Shown: piece by piece, positions 1-7,078 of the stretch
Position numbering within the stretch: position 1 is the stretch's first letter
How the letters are laid out: the number at the start of each line of letters is the position of its first letter
Source of the DNA: Ruminococcaceae bacterium UBA1691
Lineage (GTDB): Bacteria; Bacillota; Clostridia; Oscillospirales; Acutalibacteraceae
Reading direction: 5' to 3'
DNA: 23,480 nt
NCBI GenBank assembly: GCA_002320555.1
Contig: DCJV01000076.1
Span: forward strand, 1-23,480
The notes under the pieces: model-generated
What the model saw: only the letters and a program-made list of their open reading frames with translations
What the model was told of the DNA's origin: nothing
Database searches by the model: none
Translations under genes and position numbers: made by a program

Positions 1-1
1 G

Positions 2-361
2 CATTTACCGCGTGAGGGGCATCGGCCCACAGCCTTCATTGTCATCTGCCAGGATATGTCCGTCAGCGATTCTCCCACGATGTTCCAGCGCGATATCGGC
101 ATTTCCGCGCAGACGATCCTGCTCGCCGCTACAGAAAAGGGGCTCGGCGGCTGCATGATCGGCAGCTTTGAGAAAAATACGCTAAAAAAGGCACTCAGCC
201 TGCCGGAGCAGATCGAGCCCATGATGGTGCTTGCCATCGGCAAGCCCGACGAGACGGTGCTGCTCACCGAGGTGGGCCCGGGCGGCTCCACGGATTACTA
301 TCGGGATGAAAACGATGTCCACTTCGTTCCGAAACGCGCATTAAAAGACATTCTTCTGTGA
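2..361 (+). CDS. Nitroreductase family protein (C-terminal part)
   Basis: The frame is open from the first bases of the window to a TGA at 359-361, so the gene starts upstream and only its last 119 residues are visible. The visible part has the layout of the C-terminal half of small FMN-dependent nitroreductases: an Asp-Ile-Gly helix (DIGISAQTILLAATEKGLGG) followed by a Cys-Met-Ile-Gly segment and the beta-strand VLAIGKPDE before a short polar tail. Family members reduce nitro groups or quinones with NAD(P)H as cytosolic dimers; the substrate cannot be told from this part. The patatin gene starts 13 bases downstream on the same strand, so the two are probably co-transcribed. An internal ATG at 56 is not a credible start because the homologous reading continues upstream of it. 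Confidence 0.85.
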   Translation, partial: HLPREGHRPTAFIVICQDMSVSDSPTMFQRDIGISAQTILLAATEKGLGGCMIGSFEKNTLKKALSLPEQIEPMMVLAIGKPDETVLLTEVGPGGSTDYYRDENDVHFVPKRALKDILL

Positions 362-374
362 GGGTTGAAGGGAA

Positions 375-1217
375 ATGAAAACAGGTTTGGTTCTAGAGGG
401 TGGCGGCCTGCGCGGGATCTATACCGTCGGCGTGCTCGACGTGATGATGGAGCAGGGTCTTTTCCCGGACTATGCGGTGGGCGTTTCTGCAGGCGCGGCC
501 AACGCCGTATCATATCTGTCCGGACAAAAAGGGCGCGGCTATCGCGTCAATATGGAATATTTGGGCGACAAGCGTTATATGAGCCTTTCGAATCTAATTC
601 GCAAGCGCTCTTTATTCGGTATGGACCTGATCTTCGATGAGATTCCGAATTCGTTAGACGTTCTTGACTACGATGCGATTCAGCGCTCCCCGATTGAATT
701 CTACACCGGGGTCACCTCTTGCGAGGATGGAAGGGCCTTGTATTTTGGCAAGGAATACTTGACGCATGACTGCAATCTGCTCTGTGCATCGGCTTCCATT
801 CCGATCATTTCCCAGCCGGTGGAGATCGATGGTATCCCCTGCGTGGACGGTGGCGTGGCGGATCCGATCCCCGTGCAAAAAGCGCTTGATGATGGCTGCG
901 ATCAGATCATCGCCGTCCTGACCCAGCCTCGCGGCTACCGGCAAAGCCCGATGCGGATGCGCCCCGCCTACCACCGGATGTTGAGGCGTTATCCCCGGCT
1001 GGTGCAGACGCTGGACCGCCGCCATACCGTATATAATGCCTGCCTCGCTCAGCTCGAGCAGCTTGAGCACTGCCTGCGCGCCTTCGTCATCGCGCCGAGC
1101 AGGCCCCTGCCCACGAGCTGGATGTGCAAGGATCCCGCCCGCATGCAGGAAACCTATGAAATCGGACGAAAGGACGCGGTTGAAGCGTTGCACAAGGGCC
1201 TTGCAAAAGCATTTTGA
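375..1217 (+). CDS. Patatin-like phospholipase
   Basis: A 280-residue protein of the bacterial patatin family (YjjU-like), lipid acyl hydrolases with a Ser-Asp dyad. The oxyanion-hole motif GGGLRG is at residues 9-14, the nucleophile elbow GVSAG puts the catalytic Ser at 38, and the DGG motif puts the catalytic Asp at 158. No signal peptide or membrane segment is visible, so it is probably cytosolic or peripheral. The C-terminal third (after about residue 190) is Arg/His rich and less typical. The start ATG at 375 follows a purine-rich stretch (GAGGG, then GAAGGG). It follows the nitroreductase closely and is ended by a hairpin at 1231-1267. The physiological lipid is unknown; the dyad motifs make the family assignment firm. 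Confidence 0.92.
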   Translation: MKTGLVLEGGGLRGIYTVGVLDVMMEQGLFPDYAVGVSAGAANAVSYLSGQKGRGYRVNMEYLGDKRYMSLSNLIRKRSLFGMDLIFDEIPNSLDVLDYDAIQRSPIEFYTGVTSCEDGRALYFGKEYLTHDCNLLCASASIPIISQPVEIDGIPCVDGGVADPIPVQKALDDGCDQIIAVLTQPRGYRQSPMRMRPAYHRMLRRYPRLVQTLDRRHTVYNACLAQLEQLEHCLRAFVIAPSRPLPTSWMCKDPARMQETYEIGRKDAVEALHKGLAKAF

Positions 1218-1230
1218 ATCTTCTGGCACA

Positions 1231-1267
1231 AGGCCGCCTGCACGGGGAATCCCCATACAGGCGGCCT
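1231..1267 (+). terminator. Hairpin terminator after the patatin gene
   Basis: A perfect 10-bp stem (1231-1240 with 1258-1267) starts 13 bases after the patatin stop codon. The loop holds a second short GGGG/CCCC palindrome. Only a weak AATTT follows, so termination may be inefficient. Confidence 0.6.
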
Positions 1268-1331
1268 AATTTCCAAAATAATGCGTTAAAAAAATTCCCA
1301 TTTATCTATCAAACCCTCTGAAAACCCCATA

Positions 1332-1345
1332 TTTTCAAGGCATTT
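1332..1345 (+). repeat. Candidate attachment core, left (attL)
   Basis: TTTTCAAGGC followed by ATTT; the other copy at 7263-7276 differs at one of 14 positions. It lies between the patatin terminator and the integrase end, where a tyrosine-recombinase core is expected. A 10-base match between two roughly 100-base flanks would arise by chance only about once in a hundred comparisons. Confidence 0.5.
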
Positions 1346-1374
1346 CGCTCGTCTAATGCTCAAGCCTTATGTAT

Positions 1375-1400
1375 CTGCCCTTGTTTTTGCCCTTACGAGC
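1375..1400 (+). repeat. Arm-type direct repeat, left copy
   Basis: A 26-bp sequence matching 7165-7190 in direct orientation at 23 of 26 positions. Each copy itself contains two TGCCCTT units. The left copy lies about 30 bases inside the proposed core and the right one about 70 bases inside, as integrase arm-binding sites would. Confidence 0.55.
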
Positions 1401-1412
1401 CGAAACAAGGGC
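1377..1412. terminator. Hairpin at the integrase 3' end
   Basis: A perfect 10-bp inverted repeat (1377-1386 with 1403-1412), immediately beyond the integrase stop codon. On the + strand it is followed by a T run (1416-1421), so it would best stop transcription entering the element from the patatin side. It overlaps the left arm-type repeat, so it may also be a protein-binding site. Confidence 0.5.
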
Positions 1413-1419
1413 AAATTTT

Positions 1420-2718
1420 TTATTCCCCGCCGACTACCTTATCCAGCAGCCTTGCGGAAGTGCGCTTCGCCTCCCTTGTAGCGTGAGCGTAAATGTTCAT
1501 CGTGGTACTTACATCGGCGTGTCCGAGAAGCTCCTGCACATCTTTGGGCGCTGCCCCGTTGGAAAGCAGATTGCTTGTGAATGTGTGTCGGAGCATATGG
1601 AAATGAAAATCCTCCAAGCCCTCAACCTTTTTGCTTGCCGTCCTGCACATAATTCCTACCGTACTCGGCGATTCATACGCCCCGTCAGGTCTGAGACATA
1701 CAAAGGATATTTCTTTGTAGCTTTCGGGCGTTTCTTCTGTCCTCGGCAAACTGTAAACCTCGTAATAGGTGCGGTCTTTTTCTTTGACCTCCGTATAATA
1801 GTTGAGGTTGTAAAGTTCTCCGTATCGGAAACGGCTTTTGTGCTGTTCGGTTTTCGCCGTCCGCAGGATTGCCGCCAGCGTGTCGCAGAAGTCCACGGTA
1901 CGGACTTTCTTTCGCTTTGTTGCTCCTATCTCGGTTTTGTGCCTTGCCCCGTTGTAGCGCATACTGCGGCGCACCGTAAGATACTGCTTGTCAAGGTTAA
2001 TATCCTGCCAAGTCAAGCCGCAGACCTCGCCAATGCGAAGCCCCGTGTAGTAAGCAATCTGAATAGGCAGCAATGCGGGATTGTCTTTCTTTTTCAGAAA
2101 TTCTTCCAGCTTCAAATACTGCTCATGGCTGAGTGTAGGCGTGGAAGCTGTATCACCGTCCTCGTCCGAGAACAGGTCATAATCCTCTTTCTTGCCCCGC
2201 CATACCACATACTGCATGGGATTAAAGGAAATCAGCCGCTTCGGGAATACCGCAAAGCGGAACGCCCCTTGCAGGACAGCTGAGAATAACCGCAGATACC
2301 CTTTGCTGAGTGCCTTTGCGGTTGTGCCGTCGGGATTTGTCCCGCCGAAGCCGAGATAATCCATATATGCCTGCAAATGGTCGGCGGTAACGGTTTTCAG
2401 CCTTCGGTTGCCGATAGGGTGCTGTTTGATACGGTTGACCGTTCCCTGATACGCCATGACCGTACCGTTGCTTAGGCTGCCGGGCTTTAATTCTTCCTCC
2501 ACCCACATATCCAGCATATCGCCTACCATGATATTCTCTGCTTTTGCAACAAACTTCTTTTCCTCGTAGTCGGCGATAGCCTTGCGGAGCATGGCTTCTG
2601 TTTCCGCCTTGCTCTCTGTTCCTGCAAACTCTTTCTGGACTTTCCTGCCGCTTTCATCCTCGATGTAAAAGCGTGCGTACCACTTTTTGCCCTTCTTTCT
2701 TACAGAACCTTTTGCCAT
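1420..2718 (-). CDS. int: Tyrosine recombinase/integrase
   Basis: A 432-residue site-specific recombinase of the Tn916/phage integrase type, catalysing integration and excision of the element. The N-terminus (about 1-60) is a basic arm-binding domain. A SAM-like core-binding domain covers about 65-165 and the catalytic domain about 195-420. The catalytic set is visible: Arg228 in TGLRIGE, a Lys near 270, His374 and Arg377 in HMLRH, His400 in LGHADVS and the nucleophile Tyr410. The domain is full length and looks active. The start ATG at 2718 follows AAGGAG at about 11 bases. It sits at the left end of the island reading outward, with the attachment-type repeats just beyond its stop codon. Confidence 0.95.
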   Translation of the reverse strand: MAKGSVRKKGKKWYARFYIEDESGRKVQKEFAGTESKAETEAMLRKAIADYEEKKFVAKAENIMVGDMLDMWVEEELKPGSLSNGTVMAYQGTVNRIKQHPIGNRRLKTVTADHLQAYMDYLGFGGTNPDGTTAKALSKGYLRLFSAVLQGAFRFAVFPKRLISFNPMQYVVWRGKKEDYDLFSDEDGDTASTPTLSHEQYLKLEEFLKKKDNPALLPIQIAYYTGLRIGEVCGLTWQDINLDKQYLTVRRSMRYNGARHKTEIGATKRKKVRTVDFCDTLAAILRTAKTEQHKSRFRYGELYNLNYYTEVKEKDRTYYEVYSLPRTEETPESYKEISFVCLRPDGAYESPSTVGIMCRTASKKVEGLEDFHFHMLRHTFTSNLLSNGAAPKDVQELLGHADVSTTMNIYAHATREAKRTSARLLDKVVGGE

Positions 2719-2742
2719 AGATAAAAATTCTCCTTCCTATCC

Positions 2743-2804
2743 GTGGCAATCGGGACTGTGACATATGGTGTGCGTAAAGTAATAGTGTCACTTGTGCCGA
2801 TTGG
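2743..2804. repeat. Imperfect palindrome upstream of the integrase, with a distant inverted copy
   Basis: Bases 2743-2773 match the reverse complement of 7106-7135 over 13 plus 12 plus 3 bases, separated by small indels. Within this interval CAATCGG and GTGAC near 2748-2761 also face GTCAC and CCGATTG near 2787-2803, so the region can fold on itself. One copy lies upstream of the integrase and the other upstream of TnpV, near the two ends of the island. A recombinase or accessory-protein binding site is one reading; a leader hairpin of integrase is another. Confidence 0.5.
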
Positions 2805-2826
2805 TTTCAACCGGCATTTTTACTTG

Positions 2827-3492
2827 TCAAGGTGCCACGGAATTTTCTTTTTCGGAAAGCCGTGCTTCGGCTTCCGCTACTATCCCGAAAAGGTCGCCCA
2901 TAGAAACCTTTGTGCGTCCCTCATCGTAGATATGTAAAATTCCGTCTAAAAAACGCTTCATATCTTCGACAGGCAGTTCCATCTCTTTGCGGTAAACACG
3001 CTCGGTAATTGCGCCCGATTCAATGGCGTAGCGTTTAAGCGACTGCTTCAGCCCCTCGTCCTCCGCCACACGGTCAACCTCCGCCATTGCATTGGCAAAG
3101 TGATGGCAAAGCACAGAATACAGGTCAATCATCTTGCCGAGGAAGGTCGTCAAAAGCTGTTGGTGCGGCTCGTTCTTTACGGCAGAGGAAACTGTATCTA
3201 AATACTTTTTGATATGCTCCTCCATCTCTTTGGAGCAGAGCGTTCTGCTGTCATATTCCTTTTCTTCGGAAAGTCCTGTCAGCCATTCGGGAGTGGTAAG
3301 CAACGCTTCTGCCAGCCCGTTGATAATCATAGTTCGCTTTGGGTCAACGCCGTCCGCTTCGTATCTCTGAATGGTGGATTTGTTCACACCGATACGCCTG
3401 CCGAGTTCGGGCATTGTGAGATTTAACTCTGTTCGGCGTTCTTTTACCCGTTCACCGACTTGTTTTGCGGTGAAAATGATTTCTTCTTTCAA
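2827..3492 (-). CDS. XRE-family transcriptional regulator of the element
   Basis: A 222-residue protein with an N-terminal helix-turn-helix of the Cro/CI (XRE) type at about residues 10-65; the recognition region is GVNKSTIQRYE. The C-terminal two thirds have no recognised domain and could serve dimerization or sensing. I chose a TTG start at 3492 because AGGAGGTG lies just before it; the in-frame ATG at 3531 has no ribosome site and overlaps the -10 box of the gene's promoter. The gene is divergent from the excisionase gene. Repeated 13-bp motifs across the shared promoter region make it the likely repressor of itself, the excisionase and the relaxase (inference). Confidence 0.88.
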   Translation of the reverse strand: MKEEIIFTAKQVGERVKERRTELNLTMPELGRRIGVNKSTIQRYEADGVDPKRTMIINGLAEALLTTPEWLTGLSEEKEYDSRTLCSKEMEEHIKKYLDTVSSAVKNEPHQQLLTTFLGKMIDLYSVLCHHFANAMAEVDRVAEDEGLKQSLKRYAIESGAITERVYRKEMELPVEDMKRFLDGILHIYDEGRTKVSMGDLFGIVAEAEARLSEKENSVAP

Positions 3493-3516
3493 GGTTTTCA
3501 CCTCCTGTCGCATATA

Positions 3517-3545
3517 AGTATAGCACATCAAAACTTACTTTGCAA
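3517..3545 (-). promoter_or_regulatory. Promoter of the XRE regulator
   Basis: On the minus strand TTGCAA (3540-3545) and TATACT (3517-3522) are spaced by exactly 17 bases. A copy of the 13-bp operator motif (3534-3546, reverse orientation) covers the -35 box, which suggests autorepression. Confidence 0.75.
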
Positions 3546-3650
3546 CTATTTTCTTGATAAAAGCTAAAAAATATTTTTAATAGGTTGCAAAATAGGTTGA
3601 AAAAAGATAGCAAAATAAGTATAATAAAGAATGCGAAGTTGCAAAATGAG
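3534..3650. promoter_or_regulatory. Operator cluster, consensus GTTGCAAAATAAG
   Basis: Four copies of a 13-bp motif occur in the divergent promoter region: 3534-3546 (reverse strand, 12/13), 3584-3596 (12/13), 3607-3619 (11/13) and 3638-3650 (12/13). One overlaps the -35 box of the regulator promoter. The others abut the -35, fill the spacer and follow the -10 of the excisionase promoter. A fifth, exact copy lies before the relaxase at 4032-4044. This is the pattern of a repressor operator array, presumably for the XRE protein. Confidence 0.65.
3597..3625 (+). promoter_or_regulatory. Promoter of the excisionase-like gene
   Basis: TTGAAA (3597-3602) and TATAAT (3620-3625) have a 17-base spacer. 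A motif copy lies inside the spacer, so bound repressor would block RNA polymerase. Confidence 0.75.
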
Positions 3651-3673
3651 TTCTTTTGAAAGGAGAGGATTGA

Positions 3674-3889
3674 ATGAACAACATTAAAATGGGCTTAACC
3701 ATTGAGGAAGCCGCCGAATGTACGGGTATCGGCAGGAACACCATGCGGAAGCTGGTGGACTGGGGCAAGCTGCCCGTTCTCAAAGTCGGGCGCAAGGCAA
3801 TTATCCGCAGGGATACGCTGGAACATTTTATGACCGCCAATCAGGGCAGGAATCTGCTCAGTCAGAACGATGTACGCAAGGTGGAGTAA
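3674..3889 (+). CDS. xis: Excisionase-family (AlpA/Xis-like) DNA-binding protein
   Basis: A 71-residue protein made almost entirely of one winged helix-turn-helix of the excisionase/MerR-like family. An LTIEEAAECTGIG helix pair (about 8-20) is followed by NTMRKLVDWGKLPVLKVGRK, where the turn and wing (GRKAIIRRDTLEHFM) match the usual pattern. In Tn916-like elements such proteins bind the element ends and bias the integrase toward excision. The ATG at 3674 is preceded by AAAGGAGAGGA. It is transcribed away from the integrase and regulator, with its own promoter under the operator array, and lies upstream of the relaxase. The excision role is inferred from family and position; some such proteins act only as regulators. 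Confidence 0.85.
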   Translation: MNNIKMGLTIEEAAECTGIGRNTMRKLVDWGKLPVLKVGRKAIIRRDTLEHFMTANQGRNLLSQNDVRKVE

Positions 3890-3918
3890 CCGCCCTTTAA
3901 GCCCTCGGCGTTTGAGAG

Positions 3919-4044
3919 CGAAATACACCCCTCGCACAAATCTTCGATTTGTACTCTGGGTATTTCGCCCCTGCGGGGAGCTGGCTGTCCCGTCTGCTAA
4001 CGCCGCCGAAACAGTGGCAACCGTCAGGACGGTTGCAAAATAAG
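3919..4044 (+). other. Candidate oriT and operator region before the relaxase
   Basis: The 183 bases between the excisionase and relaxase genes hold several hairpins. ACAAATC/GATTTGT (3936-3952) has a 3-base loop and sits inside a larger stem, CGAAATAC...GGGTATTTCG (3919-3967). A 9-bp stem with a 2-base loop lies at 4017-4036. It is directly overlapped by an exact copy of the 13-bp operator motif at 4032-4044, about 28 bases before the relaxase start. Inverted repeats next to a relaxase gene are typical of transfer origins, but no nick site is proven here. Confidence 0.5.
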
Positions 4045-4072
4045 AACGCCCCATTACGGGAGAAAGGAGTTT

Positions 4073-5485
4073 ATGGCAAGACACAGCTTCATACAGATGT
4101 CGAAGCTGCCGAATGTCAAAGGACGGATTTCCTATATCACAAGTCCTGCAAGGCAGGAAAATCTCTATGCCATCTATCGCACCGCCGATAATGAATTTTG
4201 GAGCAATCTCGCAAAAGAGAGCCAGCAGGAATTTAAGCGGAGCGGCACGGAGGGAAAATGTATCGAAGCAAGGGAACTGATTATTGCCCTGCCCGAAGTC
4301 TATACGCAGTATGAGCCGCAGCAGGTTCTCGAAGATTTCACTGAGGAATTTCACAAGCGGTACGGCGTGGAATGTGTATCGGCTCTCCACCACAACAAGC
4401 GAAAGACCAACTACCATATCCACCTAATTTTCAGCGAGAGGAAGCTGCTTGCCGAGCCAGAGATTAAGATTGCCAGCCGCAGCGTATTTTTTGATGAAGC
4501 AGGAAAGCGGGTACGCACCAAGAAAGAAATCACAGGGGAGGACGGGCAGGTGCGGAAAGGCTGTACCGTGATTAAAAAAGGTGAGATTTACGAGAGCCAC
4601 TTTTTTACCACCAAAGACGAGCGTTTTAAGGGAGCGCCTTTTCTTCGGGAGGTAAAAGAGGTTTATACAGACCTTATCAACCGCCACATTTCCAATCCCG
4701 AACAGCAGCTAAAGGTATTTGATAAGAACAGCGTGTATCTGCCGACCAAGAAAATCGGCAAGCACAATCCAAGAGAGGAAGAAATCAAAGCCGACAATGC
4801 GGCAAGGCAGGAATGGAACAGAACAGCGGATATGGCTCTTGTATCGGGGATCGCCGAAGCAAAGATATTGGAAATCAAACAAGCCGAGATACACGACAAA
4901 GTAAGCCAGTCTATCCGCAAAAGCGGCTGGATGCCCAATCTGTTCCGCAGTATCGTGAGCAAGGCAAAGGAATTTCTGCAAAACCTTATCCGTGAACACG
5001 GTATGCCGCCCAAGCCGACGCTCAGTATTGATATGGCAGAGTTCCACACAATGCGGGATTTGATGATACGGGTACAAGACGAGGCGAGAGCAATCCGCAA
5101 TCTGCAAGACAGCGTGCTGCCGAAGCTGAAAACACAGCTTGCCGAAACAACAGGGATTTTCAAAGGCAAGGAACGAAAAGCCCTTACCGAGCAGATACAG
5201 CAGAAGGAAAAGGAAATCTCAGAAAGGCTGGATAAACTGCCCGACATTCTGAAAGAGGACGGTTATCCCGATGTGCAGGCGTTTATGGCAACCTACCGAG
5301 AAGCAGAAGCCGTTGTAGAGCAATACAACCGCAGCCTTGCCGAGTGGGAGCGACAGGTCAAGGAAAAGCGCAGACCGCCAAAACCGCCCGAAAGAGAGAG
5401 CGTCAGAAACAGACTCAGGCAGTTGCAGGAGCAGGGCAGACAGCAGCCACGCAGAAAGAGATCCTTTGACAGAGACAGCCGATAG
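4073..5485 (+). CDS. MobA/MobL-type relaxase
   Basis: A 470-residue mobilization relaxase, which would nick the element's oriT and stay attached to the 5' end during transfer. The N-terminal 200 residues are the HUH endonuclease domain: the metal-binding His cluster is in NYHIHLIFSER (His115, His117) with further His at 106-107. Tyr21 in ISYITSP is a candidate catalytic tyrosine. The C-terminal half (about 330-470) is rich in Glu, Lys, Arg and Gln and is predicted to be helical or coiled-coil, as in many Mob proteins. The start ATG follows AAAGGAG. No coupling protein or mating-pair genes are present, so a helper element is needed. The upstream hairpins and operator copy suggest regulated expression with excision. 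Confidence 0.88.
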   Translation: MARHSFIQMSKLPNVKGRISYITSPARQENLYAIYRTADNEFWSNLAKESQQEFKRSGTEGKCIEARELIIALPEVYTQYEPQQVLEDFTEEFHKRYGVECVSALHHNKRKTNYHIHLIFSERKLLAEPEIKIASRSVFFDEAGKRVRTKKEITGEDGQVRKGCTVIKKGEIYESHFFTTKDERFKGAPFLREVKEVYTDLINRHISNPEQQLKVFDKNSVYLPTKKIGKHNPREEEIKADNAARQEWNRTADMALVSGIAEAKILEIKQAEIHDKVSQSIRKSGWMPNLFRSIVSKAKEFLQNLIREHGMPPKPTLSIDMAEFHTMRDLMIRVQDEARAIRNLQDSVLPKLKTQLAETTGIFKGKERKALTEQIQQKEKEISERLDKLPDILKEDGYPDVQAFMATYREAEAVVEQYNRSLAEWERQVKEKRRPPKPPERESVRNRLRQLQEQGRQQPRRKRSFDRDSR

Positions 5486-5490
5486 GCACA

Positions 5491-5528
5491 GAAAAACCGC
5501 CGCTATGGTGTTACCCATAATCGGCGGC
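5491..5528 (-). terminator. Terminator of the PadR/DUF2812/KTR operon
   Basis: CCGCCG (5497-5502) pairs with CGGCGG (5522-5527), with an inner TATGG/CCATA stem. On the minus strand the hairpin is followed by TTTTTC, giving an intrinsic terminator just after the KTR gene. It also lies after the convergent relaxase stop and may work both ways. Confidence 0.7.
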
Positions 5529-5541
5529 TTACATAGATTGA

Positions 5542-5709
5542 TTAGTAATTCTGCTTTTGGATGACGGTTATCTGTAAATCTTTTACGTTGATAAGTGTTT
5601 CCTGCCTGCACTTCGGACAGTACAAAGGATAGTTTTTCAAAACCGTATCCTCTCTGATTCTGTCACGGGTTTTATTGCCGCAAACGGGGCAGAGTATCCA
5701 TTTAGTCAT
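5542..5709 (-). CDS. Small cysteine-rich KTR-domain protein
   Basis: A 55-residue ORF. It starts with MTKWILCPVCGNKTR and has a second CPKC pair at residues 31-34, so Cys7, Cys10, Cys31 and Cys34 form a zinc-ribbon-like set. The CxxCGxKTR signature is that of the cysteine-rich KTR proteins found on many Firmicutes conjugative and mobilizable elements; their function is unknown. The start overlaps the end of the DUF2812 gene by 8 bases (5702-5709), so it is probably translationally coupled. A terminator follows. Assignment rests on the motif and the element context. Confidence 0.8.
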   Translation of the reverse strand: MTKWILCPVCGNKTRDRIREDTVLKNYPLYCPKCRQETLINVKDLQITVIQKQNY

Positions 5710-6253
5710 TTTTATGCTTTTTTCGCAGTTTCCGTAGCTTCAAGCCACAATAAATAATCAGATAAAGATATAGTAGCGTCATCACCGAAAAGAATACAGT
5801 GAACACGGTTGCAAGAGGGTCGCTGGTATTTATGCTTCTGAATAAATTCGGGAACACACAACATAGAAAGATTATTACAACGGGAAACAAGCGAGCTTTT
5901 ACCACATGGTTAATCATATCTACCCTTGATTCGTTATCAGAGAAAATTTGGCCCTCCTGTTCGGAATCCGTCTCTGACAACGGTTTGCGAAAATACAGCC
6001 ACCCGAAACATCTACCGATATATTCCCAACCATAATCCCTGAAAATCTGAAAATAGTTGCCCGTTTCCTCATTGTTTTTATAATCCAATCGGTACGATAC
6101 ATCCTCCGGCACACATTTCTCGAAAACGTAGAAGCATGGCGGAATCATTCTTGATAATTTCCAGCCGTTTTTATGCTGATTGTGCAGCCAAACTTCTTCC
6201 TCCTCATAATCCGCTATGGTAAAAAAGCGTATTACCGTTTTTCTGTCATTCAT
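5702..6253 (-). CDS. DUF2812 domain membrane protein
   Basis: A 183-residue protein. The first 100 residues look like the DUF2812 domain: an opening IADYEEEEVWLHNQHKNGWKL and later the aromatic-rich DYGWEYIGRCFGWLYFRK. Two hydrophobic membrane segments follow (about 120-137 and 146-168), ending in a basic tail (KLRKLRKKHK). DUF2812 genes usually stand beside a PadR-type repressor, as here, and are thought to act at the membrane; the function is not known. The start overlaps the PadR stop codon by 8 bases and the end overlaps the KTR start by 8 bases, so the three form one coupled operon. Confidence 0.85.
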   Translation of the reverse strand: MNDRKTVIRFFTIADYEEEEVWLHNQHKNGWKLSRMIPPCFYVFEKCVPEDVSYRLDYKNNEETGNYFQIFRDYGWEYIGRCFGWLYFRKPLSETDSEQEGQIFSDNESRVDMINHVVKARLFPVVIIFLCCVFPNLFRSINTSDPLATVFTVFFSVMTLLYLYLIIYCGLKLRKLRKKHKND

Positions 6254-6569
6254 TGATTTCCACTCCTTTGCTGTTTTTATACAAACGCTCTATGCGATTC
6301 GTTTCAAGATTTAAGATTTCTCTTCCAAGTTCAGTAATCCGATAAAGCTTTCTTTTTTCTTCTTCTCTTTCAAAAGCAATCAGCCCATCCTTTTCCATTT
6401 TAGAGAGTGTTCCGTACATCGTTCCTGCACTGATAATTAACTCTCCGCCTGTCATTTGCTTGACCTGCTGACTGATTCCATAGCCGTGCTGCGGTTTTTG
6501 CAGACAAAATAAAATATAAAAGCCGCTTTCCGTCATAGGCACATAAATCCTTTTGATTTTACTGTCCAT
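6246..6569 (-). CDS. PadR-family transcriptional regulator
   Basis: A 107-residue protein with the PadR winged helix fold: ESGFYILFCLQKPQHGYGIS at the N-terminus, the recognition region GTMYGTLSKMEKDGLI, the wing REEEKRKLYRITELG and a short C-terminal helix. PadR proteins usually repress their own operon, often together with a neighbouring membrane protein. The frame stays open upstream, but I chose the ATG at 6569 because GTGAGG lies 7 bases before it and the consensus promoter lies upstream at 6615-6643; an ATG two codons earlier is too close to the ribosome site. It heads the DUF2812/KTR operon. Confidence 0.9.
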   Translation of the reverse strand: MDSKIKRIYVPMTESGFYILFCLQKPQHGYGISQQVKQMTGGELIISAGTMYGTLSKMEKDGLIAFEREEEKRKLYRITELGREILNLETNRIERLYKNSKGVEINE

Positions 6570-6595
6570 AGGCATCCTCACTGTTTCATTTCGAT

Positions 6596-6643
6596 ACATC
6601 GAGATTCTATATATATTATATCGAACCTCGATGTAGTTGTCAA
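6596..6643 (-). promoter_or_regulatory. Consensus promoter with PadR-type operator dyad
   Basis: On the minus strand the boxes are perfect consensus: TTGACA (6638-6643) and TATAAT (6615-6620) with a 17-base spacer. A 12-bp inverted repeat (6596-6607 with 6623-6634, 11/12 matching) puts one arm in the spacer and one just downstream of the -10. A promoter this strong would need tight repression, in keeping with PadR autoregulation. Confidence 0.8.
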
Positions 6644-6697
6644 GAGCTTTCCGAAAAAAGCGACAGAGCTTTAACCCTCTGCCGCCGTGTTGCCTAC

Positions 6698-7078
6698 CTA
6701 TGCGTAAATAATTTCCTCGTTCACAATCTCCACCGCACAAGCCCGTATGTTATTCAACCTCCCGACCCATTCTGAGGTGTTTTCAGCTTTTAGCTGTTCC
6801 GTAATGCCCTGCGCCTGCTTCAAGTCCTCTACAAGCCGTTCAAAGCGTTCCTGCGCCTGATTGTCAATATCGGCAAGATAGCTGTTCAGCTTTCCATTTG
6901 TCATAAGATTAATGTAGGATACCTTTTTATACTCTTGAAGATACCGCTTGTGTCGTTGCCCCCATATGCCGATAGGCTTGTTTTCTTTTTCGGCTGGTAA
7001 GGTAAGGCACGGGATATAGTAATCGCCTTGCAGTTCGTACCAAAGCCCGTTATTTTCATCATAAATGTACTTGTCCAT
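6698..7078 (-). CDS. tnpV: TnpV-like transposon protein
   Basis: A 126-residue protein resembling TnpV, an accessory protein found on Tn4451-type and other clostridial mobile elements; its function is uncertain. Recognisable parts are the opening MDKYIYDENNGLWYELQGDY, the GIWGQRHKRYLQEYKK segment and the closing RLNNIRACAVEIVNEEIIYA. The middle (about 70-105) is a Gln/Glu-rich helix. The start ATG at 7078 has GGAGGA 7 bases upstream; an earlier in-frame start at 7111 has no such site. It is the last gene inside the right end of the island. No large serine recombinase (TnpX) accompanies it here, so it may be a passenger. Confidence 0.75.
   Translation of the reverse strand: MDKYIYDENNGLWYELQGDYYIPCLTLPAEKENKPIGIWGQRHKRYLQEYKKVSYINLMTNGKLNSYLADIDNQAQERFERLVEDLKQAQGITEQLKAENTSEWVGRLNNIRACAVEIVNEEIIYA

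Noticed and set aside
654..1256. 200-residue minus-strand ORF across the patatin gene
   Set aside because: It is antisense to a gene with clear catalytic motifs and shows no family pattern of its own.
1369..2283. 304-residue + strand ORF
   Set aside because: It is a shadow of the integrase gene, whose catalytic residues are intact on the other strand.
3695..4423. 242-residue minus-strand ORF over excisionase and relaxase genes
   Set aside because: It crosses two well supported genes and the hairpin-rich oriT candidate.
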